A stretch of DNA of 16,803 nucleotides from Brevundimonas sp. Lineage in GTDB: Bacteria > Pseudomonadota > Alphaproteobacteria > Caulobacterales > Caulobacteraceae. Shown here piece after piece: positions 7,377 to 16,216 of the stretch (the stretch's first letter is position 1; each line of letters starts with the position of its first letter). The stretch is taken from assembly GCA_022712235.1 (NCBI GenBank), contig JALAGW010000005.1, positions 1-16,803 of the forward strand, written 5' to 3'. The notes beneath the pieces were generated by a model. It had not been told where the DNA came from and made no database searches. It worked only from the letters and a program-made list of their open reading frames with translations. Made by a program: the position numbers and the translations under genes.

Positions 7377-8192
7377 TCAGCCGACAAAGGCGCGCTCCAG
7401 AACATAGTCGCCGGGTTCGGCGTTCGAGCCTTCCTTGAGGCCGTAGGATTCCAGCAGCTCGCCGGTCTCCTTGATCATGGCCATCGAGCCGCACAGCATG
7501 ACGCGGTCGCTGTTGGGCGAGAAGCCGATGGGCAGTTGCAGGTCGGCGAAGACATCGCCTGACTTGATGCGGTCGGTGATCCGGCCTGGCGTCTCGAAGC
7601 GCTCGCGGGTCACGGTCGGATAATAGGTCAGTTGGGCCTTGGCTTCGTCGCCGATGAGCGGGTCGTCGTGAATCTCGTGGGTGAAGAAGTCGCGGTAGGC
7701 CAGGTCGGCGACGTTCCTCACCGTGTGGCAGACGATGACCTGCTTGAAGCGGGAATAGGTCTCGGGATCGCGGGCCACCGACAGCCAGGGCGCCAGGCCC
7801 GTGCCAGTGCCGATCAACCACAGGCGTTCGCCGCCGGTCAGGGCGTCCAGAACCAGGGTCCCGGTCGGCTTCTTGCCCATCAGGACGCTGTCGCCCGCGA
7901 CGATCTTCTGCAGGCGCGAGGTCAGGGGGCCGTCCTCGACCTTGATCGAGAAGAACTCCAGTTCCTCGGCCCAGAAGGGGCTGGCGATGGAATAGGCGCG
8001 CAGGACGGGCTTTCCGCCGTCTTCGCCCGGCAGGCCGATCATCACGAATTCGCCCGAACGGAAGCGGAAATCCTCGGGCCGTTTCACGCCGAAGCTGAAG
8101 AGCTGGTCGTTCCAGTGGCGGACCCACAGGACTTCGAGTTCGTGGAAAGGACTGGCCTTGACGGGCGGCGAGGCGAGGGAGGCGTCGGACAT
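7377..8192 (-). CDS. fpr: Ferredoxin--NADP+ reductase
   Basis: Encodes 271 aa, a little longer than E. coli Fpr. The FAD domain carries RAYSIAS (65-71), the flavin-stacking RxYS motif, and DGPLTSRL (87-94), which binds the FAD phosphate. The NADP domain has GTGTGLAPW (128-136) and CGSMAM near residue 220. The C-terminus YVLERAFVG is typical of the alphaproteobacterial subclass with the extended tail after the aromatic position. It exchanges electrons between NADPH and ferredoxin/flavodoxin in the cytoplasm, for Fe-S cluster repair and oxidative stress defence. Upstream is a divergent intergenic space with a repeat element only ~50 bases away. There is no strong Shine-Dalgarno; a CTAG-containing -10-like box lies only 9 bases before the ATG. 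Confidence 0.95.
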   Translation of the reverse strand: MSDASLASPPVKASPFHELEVLWVRHWNDQLFSFGVKRPEDFRFRSGEFVMIGLPGEDGGKPVLRAYSIASPFWAEELEFFSIKVEDGPLTSRLQKIVAGDSVLMGKKPTGTLVLDALTGGERLWLIGTGTGLAPWLSVARDPETYSRFKQVIVCHTVRNVADLAYRDFFTHEIHDDPLIGDEAKAQLTYYPTVTRERFETPGRITDRIKSGDVFADLQLPIGFSPNSDRVMLCGSMAMIKETGELLESYGLKEGSNAEPGDYVLERAFVG

Positions 8193-8242
8193 GGCGACTA
8201 CCTAGGCCGTCGCGGGCGGTTGCGAAAGGGTGGTGCGGCGAT

Positions 8243-8386
8243 CCTTCTCCCCTTGCGGGAGAAGGCGGGCCCGAAGGGCTCGGATGAGGGGTTTCTCCGC
8301 CAGGGGGCAACCGCCTGGCAAGACAGGTTGCAAGACCCCTCATCCGTCAGGCTTCGCCTGCCACCTTCTCCCACAAGGGGAGAAGG
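8243..8386. repeat. Nested palindromic intergenic repeat, copy A
   Basis: A 144-base imperfect palindrome. Its outer arms are themselves hairpins: CCTTCTCCC/GGGAGAAGG at 8243-8265 (loop CTTGC) and again at 8364-8386 (loop ACAAG). Next inward are small hairpins (GCCC/GGGC around GAA at 8268-8278; CAGGC/GCCTG around TTC at 8349-8361). Then GGATGAGGGG (8282-8291) pairs at long range with CCCCTCATCC (8336-8345), enclosing a 44-base core with GCAACC/GGTTGC. Copy B at 11354-11498 has the same layout with an unrelated core. From memory, such elements are common between genes in alphaproteobacteria, like the RIME family of rhizobia. It lies between the divergent starts of fpr and the DPP IV gene. Confidence 0.88.
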
Positions 8387-8398
8387 GAGAAAGAAGGG

Positions 8399-8426
8399 AT
8401 GACGGCGGAAGAATCCGCCTCTAGCT
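8399..8426 (+). promoter_or_regulatory. Possible promoter of the DPP IV gene with an internal palindrome
   Basis: ATGACGG (8399-8405) resembles the TTGACG -35 of Caulobacter housekeeping promoters, and TCTAGC (8420-8425) a weak -10, spaced 15 bases. A start point near 8431-8435 would give an almost leaderless message. Between the boxes, GGCGGA (8404-8409) and TCCGCC (8414-8419) form a perfect inverted repeat around AGAA, an operator-like position. The boxes match only partly, so this is tentative. Confidence 0.3.
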
Positions 8427-8434
8427 TCGCCGCC

Positions 8435-10717
8435 ATGCGCACATTCCTTCTTGCTTCGACGATCCTGATGGCTGCGACCTCGGCCTTTGCTCAGACCAAT
8501 CCTCAGCCGGTGACGCCCCCAGCGGCCACCGCGCCCGCGTCCTCGATCCTGACGGTTGAGCGGGTGTTCGCCAATCCGTCGCTGGCCGGGCCGGTGGCCA
8601 AGGGCGTCAGCCTGTCGCCCGACGGCGAACTGGTCGCCTTCCTGCGCTCGCGCGAGGACGACGTGGACGTGCTGGACCTGTGGGCCGCGCCGGTGAAGGG
8701 GGGCGAGCCGTTCAAGCTGATCGACGCGCGCGCCCTGGTTCCCGACGCGGGCGAACTGTCCGAGGCTGAGAAGGCGCGCCGCGAGCGGATGCGGATTTCG
8801 CAGCGCGGCGTGGTCGAATATTCGTGGGACGAGCAGGGCCGCTACATCCTGGCGCCGCTGGAAGGCGACGTCTTCCTGGCCAACCGCGCCGACGGCTCGG
8901 TGCGGCGCCTGACCGAGACGGCGGCGGATGAGATCGACGCCAAGGTCTCGCCTAAGGGCGCCTTCGTCAGCTTCGTGCGCGATCAGAACCTGTTCGTGGT
9001 CAACCTTGAGACGGGCGCCGAGCAGGCGATCACCACGGACGGCAAGGACCTGATCACCTGGGCCACGGCCGAGTTCATCGCCCAGGAGGAACTGGACCGC
9101 GACACCGGCTACTGGTGGAGCCCGGACGAGCGTTACATCGCCTTGCAGCGCACCGACGAGGCCCAGGTCGACGTCATTCCGCGCCTGGACATCACCGGCG
9201 GCGGAGCCTCGGTCATTTCGCAGCGCTATCCGCGCGCCGGGCGGCCCAACGCCGTAGTCGAGCTGTATGTTCAGGACGTCCAGAGCGGTCAGCGGGTCAA
9301 GGTCGACCTGGGCGCCGACAACGACATCTATCTGGGCCGGGTGAACTGGGCGGCGGACGGTTCGGTCGCCTATGTCCAGCGCCTGTCGCGCGACCAGAAG
9401 CGTCTGGACCTGCTCAGCGTCGATCCGGCCACGGGCGCCGGCCGCGTGATCGCCAGCCAGACTTCGAACGCCTGGGTCAACGTGACCCACGACTTCAAGT
9501 CCCTGAAGGACGGGAACTTCATCTGGTCCAGCGAGGAGAGCGGGTGGCGTCACCTGTATCTCTACAACAAGGACGGGCGCCGCCTGCGGGCGATCACGCG
9601 CGGCGACTATCCGGTCAAGTCGCTGGCGGGCGTCAACCAGGACACGGGCGAGGTCTTCTTCACCGCCTCGATGCGTGACGGCAAGGAATACCCGATCGAG
9701 CAGCAGCTGTTCCGCGCCAGCTACAAGCGGACGGCGGCGCCGGCCGAGGTCACGCCGCGCGGCGGTTGGTGGAGCGCGACGGTCAACGGCACGGGCACGG
9801 CCTATGTCGGCAACTACACCGACGTGAACACTCCGGCGCAGTCGGCCCTGTATTCGATCGACAGCCAGCGCGTGCGCTGGATCGAGGAGAACAGGCTTCA
9901 GCCCGGCCACCCCTTCTGGCCCTATGCCGAACGCCAGCAGAAGCCGACCTTCGGCACGCTGCAGAGCCACGGCGAGACCCTGGTCTGGCAGATGACGACG
10001 CCGCCAAGCTTTGATCCGACCAAGACCTATCCGGTCGTCATGCAGGTTTACGGCGGCCCCTCGGGCGGCGGAGTCAAGAACGCCTGGCAGGGGGCGACCA
10101 ACCAGCTTCTGACCGAGGCCGGCTACATCGTTTTCCGACTGGACAACCGGGGCGAGGGCGACCGTTCGGCGGCCTTCAAGCAGGCCCTCTATCTGAAGAT
10201 GGGTCAGCCCGAGATCGAGGATCAGGTCATCGCCGCCGACTATCTGCGGTCGCTGCCCTATGTGGATGACAGCCGCATCGCCATGATGGGCTGGTCCTAC
10301 GGCGGGTTCATGAGCCTGATGGCCCTGACAGAGCCGAAGATGGGCTTGGCCTCGGCCCTGGCCGGCGCCCCGCCGACCGAGTGGGGCCTCTACGACACGG
10401 CCTATACCGAGCGTTACATGTCGACACCGCAGGCCAATGTGGAGGGCTATGCCGCCTCCGACGTGCTGGGCCGTCTCGACAATCTGACTGGACGTCTGCT
10501 GTTGCTGCACGGCATGGCCGACGACAACGTCATCTTCGAGAACACCACGCGGGTGCTGAACGCGCTGCAGGAAAAGAGCATCCCTTTCGAGACCATGCTC
10601 TATCCCGGCCAGCGTCACGGCGTGCGCGGTAATGATCGCCAGCTTCACCTGTGGCGCACCTATCTGGACTTCCTGGACCGCACCATCGGCACGCGGGCGC
10701 CCGAGACGGCCCAGTGA
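8435..10717 (+). CDS. Secreted dipeptidyl peptidase IV-type serine peptidase (family S9B)
   Basis: Encodes 760 aa. A signal peptide (residues 1-20, ending TSAFAQ) points to export. An N-terminal beta-propeller (DPPIV_N) is followed by an alpha/beta-hydrolase domain with the catalytic triad Ser621 in GWSYGG, Asp696 in GMADDN and His728 in GQRHG; the Asp-His spacing of 32 equals that of human DPP4. Glu218-Glu219 in FIAQEELDRDTGYWWSPD match the double-Glu motif that holds the free peptide amino terminus, so it should release X-Pro or X-Ala dipeptides. The start at 8435 begins a clean signal peptide; the in-frame ATG at 8399 would add 12 polar residues before it. No Shine-Dalgarno precedes 8435, so it may be leaderless. 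Confidence 0.94.
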   Translation: MRTFLLASTILMAATSAFAQTNPQPVTPPAATAPASSILTVERVFANPSLAGPVAKGVSLSPDGELVAFLRSREDDVDVLDLWAAPVKGGEPFKLIDARALVPDAGELSEAEKARRERMRISQRGVVEYSWDEQGRYILAPLEGDVFLANRADGSVRRLTETAADEIDAKVSPKGAFVSFVRDQNLFVVNLETGAEQAITTDGKDLITWATAEFIAQEELDRDTGYWWSPDERYIALQRTDEAQVDVIPRLDITGGGASVISQRYPRAGRPNAVVELYVQDVQSGQRVKVDLGADNDIYLGRVNWAADGSVAYVQRLSRDQKRLDLLSVDPATGAGRVIASQTSNAWVNVTHDFKSLKDGNFIWSSEESGWRHLYLYNKDGRRLRAITRGDYPVKSLAGVNQDTGEVFFTASMRDGKEYPIEQQLFRASYKRTAAPAEVTPRGGWWSATVNGTGTAYVGNYTDVNTPAQSALYSIDSQRVRWIEENRLQPGHPFWPYAERQQKPTFGTLQSHGETLVWQMTTPPSFDPTKTYPVVMQVYGGPSGGGVKNAWQGATNQLLTEAGYIVFRLDNRGEGDRSAAFKQALYLKMGQPEIEDQVIAADYLRSLPYVDDSRIAMMGWSYGGFMSLMALTEPKMGLASALAGAPPTEWGLYDTAYTERYMSTPQANVEGYAASDVLGRLDNLTGRLLLLHGMADDNVIFENTTRVLNALQEKSIPFETMLYPGQRHGVRGNDRQLHLWRTYLDFLDRTIGTRAPETAQ

Positions 10718-10729
10718 CCTGATCCTGTC

Positions 10730-10766
10730 CCGGCGGAACAAGCGGCAAGCGCCGCCGTTCCGCCGG
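10730..10766 (+). terminator. Strong two-part hairpin between DPP IV and the iron permease gene, ending one base before the start codon
   Basis: CCGGCGGAAC (10730-10739) pairs perfectly with GTTCCGCCGG (10757-10766). Inside, GCGGC/GCCGC (10742-10746, 10751-10755) forms a second stem capped by the loop AAGC, separated by a small AA/C internal loop. It begins 12 bases after the DPP IV stop. There is no T-run; the next bases are A and the ATG of the downstream gene. It could terminate or stabilise the upstream message, or control translation of the downstream one. Confidence 0.6.
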
Positions 10767-10767
10767 A

Positions 10768-11190
<423 letters not shown>

Positions 11191-11353
11191 AAAACAGAGT
11201 CCAATTCGTCTGAATCGTCTGAAATCCCCTCCGGGCCGCCGACGGAGCGCGCATTATGGCGGACGGGCGGGTGGCGGCGGGCTGATCGCGCTCAGACACG
11301 CGCAATCGCCGTGTTTTACCGGGATTGCAGCGGCCCGATAGGTGATGTTCGAT
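11191..11353. other. Intergenic stretch without a gene, with a 9-bp tandem duplication
   Basis: This part of the 325-base space between the convergent iron permease and amidohydrolase genes holds no convincing gene, RNA or promoter. The only structure is TCGTCTGAA repeated twice head to tail (11206-11214 and 11215-11223), 16 bases after the iron permease stop. The rest of the space (11354-11498) is repeat copy B. Confidence 0.6.
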
Positions 11354-11498
11354 CCTTCTCCCCTTGTGGGAGAAGGTGGCCCGTCAGGGCCGGATGAGGG
11401 GTGTCGATGCGGCGCCTGAACGGATACGGCCAGTCCGCATCCTCGCACCCCTCATCCGTCCGGCTTCGCCGTCCACCTTCTCCCACAAGGGGAGAAGG
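11354..11498. repeat. Nested palindromic intergenic repeat, copy B
   Basis: A 145-base element with the same arms as copy A at 8243. Hairpins CCTTCTCCC/GGGAGAAGG lie at 11354-11376 and 11476-11498, GGCCC/GGGCC around GTCA on the left, and CGGC/GCCG around TTC on the right. GGATGAGGGGTG (11392-11403) pairs with CACCCCTCATCC (11446-11457). The core differs fully from copy A but again contains its own inverted repeat, GATGCGG/CCGCATC (11406-11412, 11435-11441). It lies between the 3' ends of two convergent genes, where it may act as a two-way transcription stop or 3'-end stabiliser. Confidence 0.88.
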
Positions 11499-11515
11499 CA
11501 GCGGCGTGCGCGGTC

Positions 11516-12967
11516 TTAGTCGCGGTAGTTGAGCGCCGGGGCGCGGTCGCCCAGCAGGGCCTCATACTTGAAGTCCGGGCCACGGCGGCGTTCGAACTCG
11601 GCCTTGGCCGTGGCGATGGTGTCCGGGCTCTGGAACAGTTCGGCGGTGGTCAGGGCCAGGGTCTTGGCCGCCAGATGGGCGCCCTTCAGGCCGATGGTCG
11701 AGCCGGCGGCCACCACGTTCTGCCAGGAGTGACCGGCCGAGCCGGGAACGAAGGTGGCGGTGGACAAGCCGACCGTGGGCGCAACCCATGACACGTCCGA
11801 GACGTCTGTCGAGCCGCCGAAGTCGCCGCCGATCACCGCCGGTTCGATCGTGCCGACGCTGGCCAGGTCGGGTTTGGTCGGCAGGGTCTTCTGGATCTCG
11901 GTCGCCAGGGCGATTTCTTCGGGCGTCCAGGTGATGCCGCCGACATGGCGCAGGTTGCGGTCCATGACGTTCATCAGGGCCTCGTTGGGCAGCATGGAAT
12001 AGACGCCGCCGATGGCCTCGAACTCGACGCGGGTGCCGGTGCCCAGGGCCGCGCCTTCGGCCGCCTTCTTTACGCGCTCCAGCACGTCGCGGACGATCTG
12101 CGGGTCGTTGTGACGGACGTAGTAGTAGCTTTCGGCGAAGGCCGGGACGACGTTGGGCGCCTTGGCCCCGGCGGTGATGGCGTAGTGGATGCGGGTGCGG
12201 TCGGGCACGTGCTCGCGCATCAGGTTGACCATGGCGTTCATGGCCTCGACCCCGTCCAGGGCCGAGCGGCCGCGATCCGGGGCGGCGGCGGCGTGGGCGG
12301 CCGTGCCGTAGAAGCGGAACTTGCCAGAGACATTGGACATGGTGTCGCCCTGGCGGGCGCTGTTGACGTTGCCGGGGTGCCAGTGGACGGCGACGTCCAC
12401 GTCGTCGAACAGGCCGTCGCGGACCATGTAGACCTTGCCGGAACCGCCTTCCTCGGCGGGCGTGCCATAGACGCGCAGCTCGCCCTTGATGTTGTTGGCG
12501 ACCATCCAGTCCTTGACCGCGATGGCGGCGTGGACCGAAGCCGCGCCGAACAGGTTGTGGCCGCAGCCGTGACCGGCGTGGCCGCCGGCGGATTCCTGCA
12601 CCGGGTTCATCGTCTGCGACAGGCCGGGCAGGGCGTCGTATTCGGCCAGGACGGCGATGACGGGGCCGTCGCCGGTCTTGAAACTGGCCAAAAAGGCGGT
12701 GGGTTCATTGGCGATGCCCGGCGTGACCTGGAAACCGGCCTCGGTCAGTTGGCCCTGCAGCAGGGTCGAGCTCTGGGTTTCCTGATAGCCCAGCTCGGCG
12801 AACTTCCAGATTTCGAGGGCGGCGTGGTCCAGGGCGGGCTGGTTGCGCTCGACCGTGCCGGTGATCTGGGCGCGGGCCTGGGGCGACAGTTCGGCGGCGA
12901 GCGCAGGGACGCTGAGGCTGGTCAGGGCGGCGGCGAGCGCCAGGGCGCGCATCGAGACGGGTTTCAT
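11516..12967 (-). CDS. Exported M20-family amidohydrolase (AbgB-like)
   Basis: Encodes 483 aa. A signal peptide (about residues 1-25, ending VPALAAE) sends it to the periplasm, unlike cytoplasmic E. coli AbgB. It is an M20D-type metallopeptidase: HGCGHN at 133-138 gives the metal-binding Cys and His, TPAEEGGSGK (169-178) the catalytic and metal-ligand glutamates, AVHWHPG (193-199) a further His, and GSAGHSWQ near the end the last ligand. The best relatives by eye are p-aminobenzoyl-glutamate hydrolase subunit B and related aminoacylases, which cleave amide bonds to amino acids; the real substrate is unknown. The start has GGAG 8 bases upstream. It follows the TonB-dependent receptor gene by 82 bases with a hairpin between them. 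Confidence 0.9.
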   Translation of the reverse strand: MKPVSMRALALAAALTSLSVPALAAELSPQARAQITGTVERNQPALDHAALEIWKFAELGYQETQSSTLLQGQLTEAGFQVTPGIANEPTAFLASFKTGDGPVIAVLAEYDALPGLSQTMNPVQESAGGHAGHGCGHNLFGAASVHAAIAVKDWMVANNIKGELRVYGTPAEEGGSGKVYMVRDGLFDDVDVAVHWHPGNVNSARQGDTMSNVSGKFRFYGTAAHAAAAPDRGRSALDGVEAMNAMVNLMREHVPDRTRIHYAITAGAKAPNVVPAFAESYYYVRHNDPQIVRDVLERVKKAAEGAALGTGTRVEFEAIGGVYSMLPNEALMNVMDRNLRHVGGITWTPEEIALATEIQKTLPTKPDLASVGTIEPAVIGGDFGGSTDVSDVSWVAPTVGLSTATFVPGSAGHSWQNVVAAGSTIGLKGAHLAAKTLALTTAELFQSPDTIATAKAEFERRRGPDFKYEALLGDRAPALNYRD

Positions 12968-13002
12968 CGGGAACTCCACAAAACAGGCGGCGAATAGATG
13001 AA

Positions 13003-13030
13003 GGGCGGGAGGCGAAGTCGCCTCCCGCCC
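13003..13030 (-). terminator. Perfect 12-bp hairpin between the TonB-receptor and amidohydrolase genes
   Basis: GGGCGGGAGGCG (13003-13014) pairs base for base with CGCCTCCCGCCC (13019-13030) around a 4-base loop. On the - strand it begins 19 bases after the receptor stop and is followed by TTCATCTATT, a weak T-rich stretch. It probably terminates part of the receptor transcript, setting a lower level of the downstream amidohydrolase. Confidence 0.6.
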
Positions 13031-13049
13031 GAAAGACCTCAGGACCGGA

Positions 13050-16000
13050 TCAGAAGGTCTTGCGGAAGCTGGCGTACCAGTAGCGGCCATAGGGCTGATA
13101 GACGGTGCCGACGAAGCCGGCCGCCGAGAGGGGCGGTTCCTCGTCAGTCAGGTTTCGCACGCCGACACGCACGGCCGTTCCGGCCAGGCGGCCTTCGTCG
13201 AACTGATATTCGCCATAGAGGTTGGCGGTGATGGTGGCGTCTACGGTCCAGTAGTCGCCCGCCGAGTTGGTCAGGCTGTCGTCATAGAGGGACGAGATGT
13301 ACTGGGTGAAGGCGCCGACGGTCCAGGCGTCCTTGCGCCAGACGCCGGACAGGGACCACTTCCATTCCGGGCGACCCAGGTCGCGGATCATGTCGCCCAT
13401 GCTGCCGCCCAGGGAGATCGAGGGATCAATGTCGCCAGCCGCCTTGGCGTCGACCAGGGCCTGAGCGCCCGGCGCCAACTCCAAATAGTATTTCAGCAGG
13501 TGCGAGACGTTCAGGTTCAGGCTGAAGTCGCCGTAAGCCGTGTCGCGCAGGCTCCACATGGCGCCCAGGTCCAGACCCTCGACGGTCTGCGGCTGCTGGT
13601 TGGTGTAGGCGTCGGTGATGTATTGCACCTCGCCCACGGCGGTCAGGCCGGTCCCGGCGAAGATGGCCTGATCAGCGGCCGTCGCGTCGGCGCGGACGAC
13701 GTTCGGATTTGACCCGCCTTCCTTGCGCAGCAGGTAGTCGAGGATGAGGGCGTTCTGACCGCGGAACAGGCCGACCATGCCCGTCTGTTCCACCCGCCAC
13801 CAGTCGGCGGTGAAGGTGAAGTCGCCGAACTGTTCGGGGACGAAGCGCGGCTGGACGACCAGGCCGAAGGACAGGGTTTCGGACTCTTCCGGCTGCAGGT
13901 CGGGATTGCCGGAGCGGCGCTCGGCCGTGAGCTTGCGGACGTGGGTCTGGCTGGCGTTGGCCTTGTCCGCGAAGCTGTTGGGAATGCCGGAGACGGTGCT
14001 GGCGCCGCACTGGCTCATGTCGGTGATGGCGCCCCGGCGCAGCAGGGCCTCGCAGTAGATGTAGTCGTTCGAGCTGTTGGAGCGGGTGATCACCGTGGCG
14101 TTGATCTGCTCCAGGTTGGGGGCGCGGAAGCCCTGGGCCCAGGAGCCGCGAACGCGGAAGCCGTCCACGATGTCCCAGGCGGCGGCGACCTTGGGCTTGG
14201 CCACGTCGCCGAAGTCCGAATAGTTCTCGAAGCGGCCGGCCAGCTGGACCTCCAGGTTATGCACCAGGGGGATGTTCATCTCCGGCGACACCAGGGGGGC
14301 GGCGAACTCCAGATAGGCGGAGAAGACGTCGCGCTCGCCGTAGGTGGCAGGGTTTTCAGACGAGTTGATCAGGTCGCTGTAGGTCGCGCCCGACTTGTCC
14401 GTGTAGCGGATCGTGCCGTCGATGCGGCTGTCGCGATCGTCCAGCTGGGTTTCGGTGCGCGCCTCGATCCCGGCGGCGACGCCGACCGGTCCGCCGGGCA
14501 AGGTGAAAAGATCCGGTCGCGAGACCTTGAAGTCCCACAGGCCCAGCTCGGTCTTGGTCTTGCGAACCATGTCGACGCGGATGGCGTCCAGGGCCGCCTG
14601 GCTGGACGGGGTGGCGTCGCCGAAGCGCGGATTGGCCGGGTCGCCGCCGTTGAAGAAGTTATAGGCGTCGGGCGTGGACTTGGCCGCCCATTCAGCCAGC
14701 TTGGTCGTCGAGATGTTGTCGGACACGTCCTTCGCCGTGGCCTCGGACCAGAGCAGGGCCGATTCCCAGTTCCAGCCGCGCCATTCGCCGCGCAGGCCGC
14801 CCAGGGCGCGATACTGCTGGTTCGTCACCTCGACATTAATCGGGCCCATGTCGTTGAAACGATAGCCGGTCAGGCGGACGTCCTGTCCGAACGGGTTGTA
14901 GTAGTTTGTGCCGGCGATGGTCATGACGACCGACGACAGGGTGTTGATCGGGGCCTGACGCGCGTGGGACTGCGCATAATAGGCGCCCAGTTCGCCGAAG
15001 GCCTCGACCGCGTCGTTGATCTGATAGCGGCCGGTCAGGAAGAGGTTGAAGCGATCGACCTCGGGCACGACGGTGAGGTCTTCCTTGGCCGTGTCGGCGA
15101 GCAGGGAGGCGTCGACATTGGTCGTCTTCTTCAGGCACAGGCCGTCGGCCAGGGCGGCGGCGCATCCGGCCAGGGTGTCGGGCTGAATGGTGAAGGTGGT
15201 GAAGCTCTGCCCGCCATAGGTGGCGGCGCTGGGCAGGGTGAACTGGCCCCAGGGGGTCAGCGACGACAGGCCGTTCAGGGCCGATCCGCTGAAGCCCGTG
15301 CCCTCGAACAGCGGCCGCTTGTCGTCGGAGGCGGTGAAGGACTGATCCAGCGTCGAAAGCTCGTCGCGATGGTCGTAGTTGAAGAAGGCCGAGATGTTGC
15401 CGCGGCCGTCCTGGATGTCCTTGCCGCCATAGGCGGAGAAGTTGGTCTCCCACATGTCGGTGCCCTCGGCGAAGCCGTACTGGGCCGAGATGGTCAGGTC
15501 GGTCATGTCGTCGCGCAGGACGGTGTTGATCACCCCGGCCACGGCGTCGGCGCCATAGATGGCCGCGGCGCCGTCACGCAGGACTTCCAGCCGCTTAAGG
15601 CCGGACACCGGGATGGCGTTGGTGTTGTAGGTCAGGACCGGCACCAGGTGCTCGTTGGCCTGGGACGTGGGGTGGCCGACGACGCGGCGGCCGTTCAGCA
15701 GAACCAGGGTGTTGCCGATGCCGAGGCTGCGCAGGTTGACCGAGCCGGTGTCGCCGCGCGCCGAGTTGGAGCTGGCGGGCAGGTATGAGGAGTTGAAGGT
15801 CACGTCGCCCATCTGGGGGACGGTGCGCAGCAGTTCGTCGCCCGAGGTGGCGGCGGCGGCCAGGATCTGCTCCTCGCCGACCACCGTGACGGGCAGGGCG
15901 GCGGTGACCTTGGCCCCGCGAATCTGCGACCCGACGACGATGACCTCGTCGACCTGGGTGGCCTCCTGTTCGGGCGCGTCCTGAGCCGTGGCGGCCGTGG

Positions 16001-16070
16001 CGACGCCGAACAGGGCGGTGGTGGCCAGCATGGCCGTTTTCAGGTTTCGGCGGGTGAAGGCTGCACGCAT
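13050..16070 (-). CDS. TonB-dependent outer membrane receptor
   Basis: Encodes 1006 aa. A signal peptide ends near TAATAQ (residue ~29). A TonB-box-like VDEVIVVGS (42-50) follows, then a plug domain with LRSLGIGNTLVLLNGRRVVG and LKRLEVLRDGAAAIYGADAV, typical of the family. The rest is a long beta-barrel with a region of NLEVQLAGRFENYSDFGD and FRVRGSWAQGFRAPNL, and a C-terminal strand ending WYASFRKTF with the terminal Phe needed for barrel assembly. It imports a ligand across the outer membrane using TonB-ExbBD energy. The ~1000-aa size is common in caulobacters and xanthomonads for peptides, sugars or other carbon sources rather than siderophores, but the ligand cannot be read here. Neighbours (M20 amidohydrolase, gamma-glutamyltransferase) hint at peptide-like ligands. 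Confidence 0.95.
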   Translation of the reverse strand: MRAAFTRRNLKTAMLATTALFGVATAATAQDAPEQEATQVDEVIVVGSQIRGAKVTAALPVTVVGEEQILAAAATSGDELLRTVPQMGDVTFNSSYLPASSNSARGDTGSVNLRSLGIGNTLVLLNGRRVVGHPTSQANEHLVPVLTYNTNAIPVSGLKRLEVLRDGAAAIYGADAVAGVINTVLRDDMTDLTISAQYGFAEGTDMWETNFSAYGGKDIQDGRGNISAFFNYDHRDELSTLDQSFTASDDKRPLFEGTGFSGSALNGLSSLTPWGQFTLPSAATYGGQSFTTFTIQPDTLAGCAAALADGLCLKKTTNVDASLLADTAKEDLTVVPEVDRFNLFLTGRYQINDAVEAFGELGAYYAQSHARQAPINTLSSVVMTIAGTNYYNPFGQDVRLTGYRFNDMGPINVEVTNQQYRALGGLRGEWRGWNWESALLWSEATAKDVSDNISTTKLAEWAAKSTPDAYNFFNGGDPANPRFGDATPSSQAALDAIRVDMVRKTKTELGLWDFKVSRPDLFTLPGGPVGVAAGIEARTETQLDDRDSRIDGTIRYTDKSGATYSDLINSSENPATYGERDVFSAYLEFAAPLVSPEMNIPLVHNLEVQLAGRFENYSDFGDVAKPKVAAAWDIVDGFRVRGSWAQGFRAPNLEQINATVITRSNSSNDYIYCEALLRRGAITDMSQCGASTVSGIPNSFADKANASQTHVRKLTAERRSGNPDLQPEESETLSFGLVVQPRFVPEQFGDFTFTADWWRVEQTGMVGLFRGQNALILDYLLRKEGGSNPNVVRADATAADQAIFAGTGLTAVGEVQYITDAYTNQQPQTVEGLDLGAMWSLRDTAYGDFSLNLNVSHLLKYYLELAPGAQALVDAKAAGDIDPSISLGGSMGDMIRDLGRPEWKWSLSGVWRKDAWTVGAFTQYISSLYDDSLTNSAGDYWTVDATITANLYGEYQFDEGRLAGTAVRVGVRNLTDEEPPLSAAGFVGTVYQPYGRYWYASFRKTF

Positions 16071-16072
16071 GA

Positions 16073-16112
16073 CTCGGTATCCCCTCTGAAGCTTTTCGAG
16101 CCCGGTATCCCC
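16073..16112 (-). repeat. Direct repeat of GGGGATACCG in the receptor leader
   Basis: On the - strand GGGGATACCGAG (16084-16073) lies just before the receptor ATG and serves as its ribosome-binding region. An almost identical GGGGATACCGGG (16112-16101) sits 28 bases upstream, not followed by a start codon. The two 12-mers differ at one base. Confidence 0.55.
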
Positions 16113-16216
16113 CCAGGCCCGCCCGGCGGCGGCCGGTTCGGTCGATCAAGGCGGCCTTTTCGTCCCGGTCCGTCGCCCCGGAAAGATGCGACGTCGGAGG
16201 GTTCGCCTTGCATGAG

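Noticed and set aside
8198..10741. A 2.5-kb open frame on the - strand opposite the DPP IV gene
   Set aside because: The translation is Arg/Gly/Gln/His-rich without any family motif and runs through repeat copy A; the + strand frame has a signal peptide and a full S9 catalytic triad. It is a high-GC shadow.
11206..11223. The 9-bp tandem TCGTCTGAA as a regulator-binding site
   Set aside because: It lies after the end of one gene and between convergent genes, so there is no promoter for it to control; chance duplication is simpler.
13941..15788. A 1.8-kb open frame on the + strand opposite the TonB-dependent receptor
   Set aside because: It is low-complexity Gly/Val/Ala/Arg sequence mirroring the receptor frame, which has a signal peptide, plug motifs and the terminal Phe.
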